Origin: Trichobilharzia regenti
Lineage: Eukaryota > Platyhelminthes > Trematoda > Strigeidida > Schistosomatidae
Length of the DNA stretch: 64,000 nucleotides
Assembly (NCBI GenBank): GCA_944472135.2
Contig: OX235268.1
Location: 9,306,589-9,370,588, forward strand
Direction of reading: 5' to 3'
In this document: in pieces, positions 55,878 through 64,000 of the stretch
Position numbering within the stretch: the first letter of the stretch is position 1
How the letters are laid out: each line of letters opens with the position of its first letter
Position numbers and translations under genes: made by a program
The notes under the pieces: generated by a model
Seen by the model: the letters and a program-made list of their open reading frames with translations, nothing else
Database searches by the model: none
Told to the model about the DNA's origin: nothing

Positions 55878-56434
55878 TTACTTCTGAAGTTGTTTCGAGT
55901 CTTCTACATCAGTGAATGAATTGATTGATGCTAAGGAAAGCAGGTGGGTCGTATACGCCGGGGAGGCTAGGCTATTGCTGAGAATGAAATGCATACGGAG
56001 ATAATTGTTAGCTGTGGTCCCACACGCCGGGGAGAATGAGTGTAGACGACTGAGGCCCGCATACGTCACCGTTACTAGAACTGAGGCGGAATGATTGACA
56101 AGCGATTTCAGTGGTAATTGGTAGTGAGTGGATAAGAGGATGAGCGTAGAGTATCGTGAGGTACTGCCATGGTCATGTTGCATTCTGCAAGAGTCATTCT
56201 AGCAAGTGGCGATTGTGTTGCAAGAGGATGTGTCAAGAGGATGCCTTTAATTGGAAGGCGCAGGTCGTCATTGATGTGTGAGATTGTGCTGTGGGTATGC
56301 TTGTGGTGTGTTGGCTTTTCTGTTTGTTCTCCATTTCAGCTCAGTCCATGTGACCCAGGTTCTCGCAATGGCATCCAAGTCAACGTGTATTGGTCGTGAA
56401 GGAAAAAAGGGTTGGATCCTTTTTTGCCGGGGAG

Positions 56435-56795
56435 TGTCAATGAGGTTGAAGATTGAACGATCAATTCATGGTTGTTCGCTCAAAACCAACTTCCCCAATT
56501 TTCGCGGAGGCATCAATACGACAGTCATCGTCTCATTGGTCGTTGTTCAGAAAGAAGTCAGTAGACAACCGTCAGAAGTAATATTGTGATTTATTATTGT
56601 AATATTTGTTCACAGACCTTAGTGATAACATTATTTTTATAAGTTGGTGTAACAATAAAGAATTCTCGAGTGACCAATCGGTGTTTTGGTTTATTCGTTC
56701 GTTATTACCAAGCGTTTCTGAGAAACTTCAAGGAACAGCGTTAGCCCAAGCGTAGCATGAGCTGGGCATTAACGGTTTACGAGACGTGGCTGACA
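56435..56795 (+). repeat. 3' LTR of element D
   Basis: 361 bp, both termini intact, the long LTR subtype. It is followed directly by ACATTTGTTTG, part of a CR1 3' UTR repeat. Confidence 0.88.
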
Positions 56796-57160
56796 ACATT
56801 TGTTTGTATCTAATATGATTCTTATCTTACTATTCTATTACTATAATTCCTGTATGTTCATATTTTCTATAACAACATATTTTAACTCATCACTGCTTAT
56901 CTGCTCAATGCTGCACGATTATTCCCTGATTTTCTAAACTACATTTGTATATATCTAAAATGTAGGCTCAAATAGCCTTTCTTCCTAACATTTTTCGTCT
57001 CCAAAATGCTTTAAAAGATGAAACATATTATGTTCTTCTGAAAGTAGTCATTCATACCATAAATTTGAGTAAGTCGACGGATGAGTATTTGGAATACAAA
57101 AGGTTTGTGGCATATTGCAACAGAAATTTAAAAAAATAAATAAATAGAAATAAATAATTT
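56796..57160 (+). repeat. CR1 3' UTR piece and AT-rich spacer
   Basis: 56796-56965 repeats the ~155-bp unit found at 48770-48990. The remainder has no recognised content. Confidence 0.55.
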
Positions 57161-57169
57161 AAAAAAATG

Positions 57170-57345
57170 AAGCATTCCGCCGGGGCCTTGCACAAAAACG
57201 TTAGGAGGGTGTTGACTGCTAGTCAGCGGATATGATGGTGGGGACATATGTGAACCACCCTTATCTGTGGGACAGCACCCTATAGCTAATGCTCCTGAGT
57301 TCGGATGGCTTCTACAAAATGAGAATAAATAAAAAAGTGAAAACT
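57170..57345 (+). repeat. diverged member of the 4750/62485 repeat family
   Basis: Contains GGATATGATGGTGGGGAC, comparable to AGATATGGTGGCGGTCAC at 62506, and ends TACAAAATGAGAATAAATAA, like a LINE tail. No coding. Confidence 0.45.
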
Positions 57346-58315
57346 AAAAACATAAGGAAAAAAAGAAATAGAATTTGAAAATTGCCTAAAGCCGAAGTTT
57401 AAACGCAAACTCCCGAATGAAAGTAAATGGTATGAGTCCGCTACCTCAGAAGGACACCGAACTGTATACTTCAGAAAAACATATATTACTAGGCCCTCGC
57501 TTTTCTTTTACATAGCTCACGCACTCTGACTTTTGTGTTTAACTCCTTTTAAACCTCGTAAGTAGGTGAAATTATCACATGTCTTTCACTTTAAACTAAT
57601 TGTTCGCAGAAAAGACTGTAAAATATCGGGAAAATAATATTTCTTGAAAAAAAACAATAAAAAATGATGAACCTAATGCCTGTTATATATTTTGAATTAT
57701 TAACATCTTTTAAATACTTCTGCACCTGTCTGTCGGTTTTCTTGTGTCTTCTTCTCTTTTCAAAGATACTGCTTCCAACGAAGGTACTGATACAGCGCTG
57801 CAATTCTCTACTTATTCGTGATATTTCTAGCTCATCTGGTGAATAACGGGATCATCGGTATTATAAAATCTGCTGACAAGTTCAAAGCGGGTCTCATAAA
57901 CAATTGGAAATGTCACAAATATGATGTACTTACAGGTGAATTTAAAGTTTAGTAGACTTTAAAACTCTTTCTGAATGATTTACTGATAATTATTGTTTAT
58001 TCTGCATCTCTTATGTAATACGTCAGCACCTGTACAGAAATACTACTTACCTTCCTCAACTAATGCAATCATTTATGATTCCCGCGTGAAATTGGCATGT
58101 ATTTTTTTTCAATCACAGTTTAGACTTGACGCTATATCTATTTCCTTATTTGTACACATCATTTTAAATGTTTCTCTCACATTTACCAGTATTCAACTTA
58201 TTTCTAAATTAACAAATCATATTACATATTCTATAAGTTTTCATAAGTGTACATATGTTCATGCCTGTAAAAATGGCTGGTTTCTGTTACAGAAATGAAA
58301 ATTATTATTATTATT
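57346..58315 (+). repeat. non-coding sequence ending in a CR1-type (ATT)n tail
   Basis: 57346-58250 has no recognised content. The last 60 bp carry CATGCCTGTAAAAATGGC and an (ATT)5 tail ending at 58315, where the gag fragment of element E begins. This is the right boundary of the block separating gag halves E and F. Confidence 0.55.
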
Positions 58316-59359
58316 ACCAGTTGCAACTACAGACTTCTTGACCGCACCGTTATCGTCACACAATTCGGAGTCAGGCCTGGAGTTTACATTTAGCTTATCA
58401 CTGAACTTGCTCACCGGTTCACAGTTCACTTCTGTATGCACCTCTTGCACACGTGTAAAACACAACCGTGTTTCTCTTGCATCTTGTAACTTATCTGTTG
58501 AGGATGTACTACGTATACTGTTACACTCACTAGGTCTATATGCATTACTGGACATCATGGAGCCTTCTCGATATCCACCTCTCTGAGGCCTACTCGTCAT
58601 CAATGATTGCATTTTGCTCTCAGAATGCTCTATTCTAGGGGTGAGATCTAATAGACTGGCGAACTTGCTCATGGATTGATTGACGCTATCTTTCACCAGT
58701 TTCAGGATATCATCAAACTTTGGCTCGATACCCTCATCCTCCATACGGGAGCTTATCTTCACCCACTTCCTTTGCAGTCGAGTAGGTAGGCGTCTTGCTT
58801 TTACTTCTAGTATAAAACTCGAGTTGAGGTCACTCATGCGATTCATCGAAATCATTGCATTCTTGTAAATCAGCAAATTATCTAAAATCTCAGTGAGTGC
58901 CTGGGACTCATCCTGTAATTGACCACCATTACCCTTAACAGCCTCGAATAATTTCCCTGCAATCATCGAAGGTCTTCCAAACCTTTGACGTAATATGCTC
59001 ATAGCCTCGTAGTAGCCCTCTTTTGGCTTCATAAACTTACAGCACTGTATAGCTCTTGCAGCATCTCCAGTGCAATATCTCATCAAATGCATTAACTTCA
59101 ATTCATCACTTAATAGAAAACTACTCAACATGATCTCAAACTCCTTTACAAATTGTAAACAATCAGCCGGGTTTCCATCAAAACACCGTGGTTCTAATTT
59201 AGGGAGTTTGATGTTCCTATTATCCCTGAACGGTGAAACAGTAACATCAACCATGTCATGCTTAACATCAGACACATCGTTACAAGTAACAGACAAGTCA
59301 CCATGACTTACTTTCCTGTTTGCATCCAAGACGCTCTGTCCCTTCTTTGACCCAGGCAT
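58316..59359 (-). pseudogene. gag: Gag N-terminal half of element E
   Basis: ATG 59359 (MPGSKKGQ), open through the DUF1759-like region (PADCLQF as in D, LEVKARRLPTRLQRKW) and the degenerate knuckle to SVVATG at 58316. The frame then enters the complement of the (ATT)n tail. Residues DLTPRIEHSESKMQ group it with copy D. The remaining Gag residues match element F, whose first family residue follows this one directly. Confidence 0.82.
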
Positions 59360-59507
59360 TGTTGAACTTGACCCAATTCCCAAAACGTTCCAGATATTGC
59401 TTGTTCAAAGAGGATTTGACGGGCACCAGGAAAGATGAACGGTGACTATCCAAAGTCGTGCCAAATGTCCAAAACCGTTTAAAATCTGAGGTTGTACCGT
59501 CAGAAAC

Positions 59508-59857
59508 TGTCAGCTACGTATCGTAAACCGTTAATGCCCAGCTCATGCTACGCTTGGGCTAACGCTGTTCCTTGAAGTTTCTCAGAAACGCTTGGTAATA
59601 ACGAACGAATAAACCAAAACACCGATTGGTCACTCGAGAATTCTTTATTGTTACACCAACATATAAACAATGTTACAACTAAGGTCTGTGAACAAATATT
59701 ACAATAATAAATCACAATGTTACTTCTGACGGTTGTCTACTGACTTCTTTCTGAACAGCGACCAATGAGACGATGACTGTCGTGTTGATGCCTCCGCGAA
59801 AATTGGGGAAGTTGGTTTTGAGGAAACAACCATGAATTGATCGTTCAATCTTCAACT
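59508..59857 (-). repeat. 5' LTR of element E
   Basis: The plus-strand left end TGTCAGCTACGTATCG is intact. The right end stops at CAATCTTCAACTA and continues into CR1 RT sequence. Long LTR subtype. Confidence 0.82.
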
Positions 59858-61985
59858 ACTTCGATACCATCCTAATAATGCGTGATGTATTCTTGAGGAT
59901 TTTAATTTATGTATTAGCATTAAATGGTCAACACGGTGAAATGCTTTAGAAATGTCAAAGTAGATGACAAGTGCTAGTTGCCGTCTGTCACGACTGCTGG
60001 TTACAAAACTGATGAATTCTAAATGACGTGTTAAACATGATCTGGATTTCAGGAATCCATGTTGGTTCGGACTGATAATATTGCAGCTAAGCATATGTTT
60101 GGTCAAGTTATCTTTGGCTAGTCTTTCCATAATTCTAAATGCTGTAGGTGTGATATTGATCTGCCAGTAGTTACTGACTTCAGTTTTCGAGCCAGTTTTG
60201 TTTTTAGGCATGACAAATTTTGTTTTCCATATGTCCTTGTCAGAGTTTCTAAGGACATTGTGAATATTTTAAGCGGTAGTAGAGGAATGTCAGGGCCACC
60301 ATATTTATAGAAATAAGACGATATAACGTCAGTACCGAAGCCTTTAAAGGCTTCAAATTTGAACTTTTGAGGGTTCTTATAGTTTGGTTAATATTAGCGT
60401 AAGTGAATTCAACAGTGCTAATTTGGTTTAGTGTGAGTGGAGATGGAGTTTGTGCCATATTATTAATAGGGTGTATATCGAGTAGCTGGACTGAGGGCTT
60501 AAGGTAGTTACCTGCAAAAGTTTTGTTGAATAGTTCACATATTTCTGCAGAGTTAGCCTACCTTTGTCTATGAGGAGAGAAACGCTGTGAATTTTGCGGT
60601 TCATTCGCTTCCTTAAGATTTCTGTAAGTGTATACATTCTAGCAGGACTGGCTACTGCGATGCGTTCTTCGTTTCTCATGCGGAAATCTCGAGCTTGTGA
60701 GATGGAGCCATGGGTGTTAAGTATTAAATCTAGTGCGCCGAAGTAGTGGTGTTTGAAGTGACTTGTTGAGAGTCTCTTCAGTTTCGTATGATCCTTTGGT
60801 TTTATGAATGACTTTCTGTGTGGGGAAACCTTTAGTGTTTGGAGTGGAATGACAGCATCTAAGCATGTGTTCGAGTTATGGTAGAAGATGCTTTTAGCTC
60901 TTGATAGGTCATCAGTAGTGAAGTATTCATCCCATTCGGAGGATCTTGGCATTGATTCTACTAGGGCCCAGTTTGCCTTACTACAGTTCCTATATGTTAC
61001 TTGTTGTGAAGTGGAGGTATGAGATGCATTGCTACTCAGCGGAAGTGGCAGTGCACGCATCACTGTTTTGTGGTCGCTCCCTAGAAACTCAGAACCTACT
61101 AGGGTTGAAAGTTGACTTATTTTGTGGCAGAAGATTAAGTCTAGTACGTTGTTACCCCTTGTGGGAGTAGTGACAGTTTGTTTCCAGCCAAGTATATCCA
61201 GTGTGTCTAAGAACTTATCAAATTTAGTTGGGCGTGTGGGTATATCCCAGTTGATTTCAGGTAAGTTAAAGTCCCCACATAGGATCTCATGATCGTATTG
61301 TAGGTCGGATAATTGCCCCAGAGTATTAATAAGTTGGGTCTCGTAATTACTGAAGGTGCCAGGTGCTCTGTAGGTGCATCCAACTGATGCTGTTACGTTA
61401 TTTAAGTGTACATTAACCCATAGAGTCTCAGGCATGCTAAGTGTACTACTTTCTACCTGTGATACAGCAAGTGCATTCAGAAAGTACATGAGACAACCCC
61501 CTCCCTTACCACCTTCCCTGTCACACTGAAAGTATGTCTAGTTATCTAAGCTTATTTCTTCATCCAGGATGTTCGAATGACGCCAAGATCCAGTTATGAC
61601 AATTACAGGGGGTTTGTATATTACTGTGAGTGCTCTGAGCATCGGCAATTTATTTAGAACAGATCTAGCATACATAAGGATTAGGTAAAGATGAGAGTTG
61701 AAATAACATTTGAAGTATTTAAGTTCGTTAGTCATCCCCGAATAGGGTTCAGCACCCAGTAGTTCTGCTTGACATGACGATCCTATGTTAGGAGGAGTTT
61801 TAGCATCGTGCTCACCTATGTCTATCGAGTTGGTGTGTGCTGTTTTCGGTGAAGAATTAGGAGTTGGAGTACTGAATTTGCTGTAGAATGAGGCATTTTT
61901 ATTTTTAGTTAGGCTAGAGAAGTGGGTAGGGTTCTTTACGAATATACTTATATTATTAGCATAATACACTGCACTATTTTTGAGT
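59858..61985 (-). pseudogene. CR1-type LINE ORF2, cut in the RT by element E
   Basis: Minus strand. The endonuclease N-terminus lies at 61969-61538 (YLILMYARSVLNKLPMLRA, VIVITGSW where E-T/S-W is expected). After a frame change, 61489-60428 gives VGCTYRAPGTFSNYE, EILCGDFNLPEINWD, LDLIFCHKISQLST, FLGSDHKTVMRALPL and the basic connector. RT begins with broken frames at 60458-60249 and 60211-59852 (NITPTAFRIMERLAK, NQHGFLKSRSCLTRH, LVIYFDISKAFHRVDH) and stops after HHALLGW at the LTR. Several frameshifts; no YADD part remains. ORF1 is not visible upstream. Confidence 0.8.
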
Positions 61986-62480
61986 TGAATTGATTACCTT
62001 CAGTCAACAGTTACCCATTCTCATATAATTTTCTAAAATTCATAATGTTAAAGCTATGTCGTATTTCTGTTAATATCTTTTATAATATGTTTAGACACGT
62101 TACTTTGCAATGTCAGACGTCTACTATAAACAAGACTGTCATGATAATTTAGTACATTAAGTCCTGCCAACCGACCTTACCTTCAGTTCTTACTACCTAC
62201 ATTGAATCCTAACTATACTGTTCTGCTGAATCTTGCTCCACTATTCACGAAACCTATTCTTTTTACTCTTTAAGGTTTTGACTCCTTATAAAGTAATCTG
62301 TTCATTAGGACGCATGCATACATATATAATATGTTCATAAAGATGTATGTGGAAACCTATTGGAAGCACTCATTTAGAAAGCTAGGGAGATGGAATATGA
62401 GGTACGAACATATCTGGTACCAAGCAGTATATTTGCGGTAGCCATAATAATCATAGTCTCAGAGCATAACATCAAAAAAG
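61986..62480. other. non-coding AT-rich spacer
   Basis: No coding motif, LTR or tail recognised. Short frames only. Confidence 0.4.
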
Positions 62481-62484
62481 GAGA

Positions 62485-62925
62485 GAGGGTGGTGCTAGCT
62501 GATCAGTAGATATGGTGGCGGTCACTAAGGTGAATCGTCCCTTTCTGCAGGAACAGCAATACGCAATTTGAAGGCTCGAGATATTTCTGATTTTTATGAG
62601 GGCTTAGATCTTTATCTTGAAAAAGATAATAATGAACGCCTTGACAGATCATGCTTCTACCTTTAAATATATACCATTCGCCCAGCCTATTGTTGAGATG
62701 CGACCATGTGGGATCTGCTCAGAATTATGGGGCATCTTAAAATTAACTTGCTATCCATTGTCAGATCTTTAAATACCACTTCAAAATGTCTTATCTCATT
62801 TATTTTCTAATAACGTCTTTACTTGATCTCATTTTACTCCATTAAAACTAACATTTTACAGCTCTTTATGACTTATTATATTCCTACTCTCTGAAGGGTA
62901 CGGTTGTGCACTAAATGCACAAAAA
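62485..62925 (+). repeat. dispersed repeat, inverted copy of 4750-5210
   Basis: Long homologous blocks with 4750-5210, for example CTAGCTGATCAGTAGATATG and CCTCATAAAAATCAGAAATA on the opposite strand. The function is unknown. Confidence 0.6.
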
Positions 62926-63019
62926 GGTATAAAACAAAAACAACTTGCACAACTGAGGATAAATGTATTAAAACCAAAACTGAACATCATGATAGTACGA
63001 GATATACGATATATATATA

Positions 63020-64000
63020 TATTCAAATCAGGTGACGCTTTTGCACGTGTTTTCGCTTATATTCATTTATTGGTTACTAAAAATTGATCTTTAATAACGA
63101 TGGTTCAAAATTCTAAAAAGCGTGTTCGTGTGAACACCAGTAATTTAGAAAATAGCACCGGCTCGTCTAATAACACATTACCACCCCATATTATTAGTAG
63201 TTCACCCAACATAAAAGCCTCGAACATAACTCTGACCCCTGTAATACAGGTGGAAGATGTTCTGTCTGAAAAAGTAGAGCTCTCTTACTTAACGTGCGTA
63301 ATTAAAGAGATGCAGCTACAGATAGATGAATTAAAAACGAAATTAAGTTCCCTAGAATGTATACCTGAAACTATCTCACTTATGAAAAAAGAAATGCAGG
63401 ATCCTACAATCCTAAAGCTTTTTAATATGACCTCTAGAATGACTCATACTGACTCAGAAAATGCGAAGGAGTTAGAAAACGCCATCGACTTTCTATGCAG
63501 CGAAGTTGTTAAAAGGCTGGCTTCAAAACAAAACGCAATAGTATATAATGTACCGGATAGTGAGCCCATAAAGTCAGTCCAGCACTCATTGCTGAAGGCT
63601 GCAAATCTATTGAATGCACCTTGTCAGTGCATTCGCCTAAGCAAAAAAGACATGAAGTATCCTTGTCCTATACTCTTTAGGTTCGACAGCTACATAACAG
63701 CTGAACGATTTAAGATGGCCGAAGATCTTCTGGCTACTGCCACTAAATTCAAGACTATCTAAGTAGTCTCGGATAAAACACCAAACCAAAGGCAAGCAAC
63801 CAAGAACTCCTTCGACACAAAGTTGACAACACTGAGAAATACATCTGGTATCAGTGCTAAAGAGTCGACGGACACTGAGGTACAGCAAGTCACGTGTATA
63901 GTGTTAGGAGAAAAAACGGCAAGTAAGAGCGACCCAAAACTCAGTAAGAGCAGTGCCACTGGGTGCAGTCATAGAGTGCACGAGAGCACATCTCGAAAAC
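63020..64000 (+). pseudogene. CR1-type LINE 5' end and ORF1 with one stop, running off the window
   Basis: A leader with TTTGCACGTGTTTTCGC precedes ATG 63100 (MVQNSKKRVRVNTSN), matching the start of the CR1 at 32313-32373. ORF1: a Ser/Thr/Asn-rich N-terminus, the conserved LTPVIQVEDVLSEKVEL, a coiled-coil-like stretch (IKEMQLQIDELKTKLSSLE) and the RNA-binding-like domain (NAIVYNVPDSEPIKSVQHSL, CPILFRFDSYITAERFK). A TAA at 63760-63762 interrupts; the frame then continues open (VVSDKTPNQRQATK) to the window end. The last 27 bases equal the start of the ORF1 fragment at 29055 (-). Confidence 0.82.

Larger units (their letters stand above)
52513..56795 (+). mobile_element. element D: Gag-only LTR element with stops in gag and a nested LINE tail
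   Basis: 5' LTR 52513-52861 (349 bp, about 12 bp short at its start), 3' LTR 56435-56795 (361 bp, ends TGTCAATGAGG and GTGGCTGACA). GGGGAG precedes the 3' LTR. The interior holds gag 53010-54965 with two stops, hairpins 1 (54979-55019) and 3 (55679-55719), and hairpin 2 interrupted by a 314-bp LINE tail (55206-55519). No target duplication is recognisable because the left end is damaged. Confidence 0.87.
58316..59857 (-). mobile_element. element E: 5' half of a Gag-only LTR element
   Basis: 5' LTR 59508-59857 (minus), untranslated leader and gag from 59359 down to 58316. The outer LTR end is damaged, lacking the terminal TGTCA. Compared with D, the leader between LTR and gag is nearly identical. 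The 3' portion is found at 45118-46187 (element F). Confidence 0.83.

Noticed and set aside
1..64000. CRISPR arrays, bacterial operons, phage or rRNA genes
   Set aside because: No regularly spaced short repeats, no operon-like gene packing, and splice signals plus LINE/LTR content indicate an animal genome.

Overview
The window looks like a gene-poor, transposon-dense stretch of an animal nuclear genome, most probably a flatworm (trematode, schistosome-like). The evidence is the mix of families: RTE-type LINEs, CR1-type LINEs with (ATT)n tails, and BEL/Pao-type Gag proteins. The species call is inference. No intact host gene was found. The only convincing host-derived coding piece is a PH-domain exon fragment at 42270-42484 (-). 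A weaker exon candidate sits at 1-163 (-).

Layout. 1-4060: AT-rich DNA with no recognisable gene. 4.06-9.3 kb: decayed minus-strand RTE and L2/Rex-like LINE relics, plus short repeats. 9.4-9.6 kb: a tRNA-like SINE. 9.6-15.8 kb: three decayed minus-strand CR1/Jockey-type LINEs. 15.8-32.3 kb: a nest of LTR elements. Copies A (16526-20413, -) and B (24269-28525, +) are structurally complete and C (29059-32276, -) is truncated; B lies inside a CR1 element (20.4-29.05 kb, -). 32.3-45.1 kb: a CR1 element (+) that appears split at one nucleotide by 7.4 kb holding two RTE LINEs, one with an intact 1133-residue ORF, and the PH exon. 45.1-59.9 kb: two halves of one Gag gene (F and E) separated by 12.1 kb. 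That interval holds a CR1 with an in-frame ORF1-RT fusion, a LINE with an intact 934-residue EN-RT ORF, and LTR copy D. 59.9-64 kb: another CR1 (-), a dispersed repeat and the start of a CR1 ORF1 (+).

The most interesting system is the LTR family. Its members have 320-361 bp LTRs, 5-bp target duplications, a polypurine tract and one Gag-like ORF of about 650 codons (DUF1759-like, degenerate zinc knuckle, hydrophobic C-terminus). Only about 1.5 kb lies between gag and the 3' LTR, too little for pol, so these are Gag-only, presumably non-autonomous elements. That interval carries three tandem units of about 193 bp, each with a 13-bp stem and 15-nt loop stem-loop whose changes are mostly pairing-preserving. 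Hairpin 2 was hit at the same nucleotide by an LTR (B and C) and by a LINE tail (D).

Several reading frames begin at non-ATG codons if taken to full length. I use the first sensible ATG where it matters: Gag starts at MPGSKKGQ.
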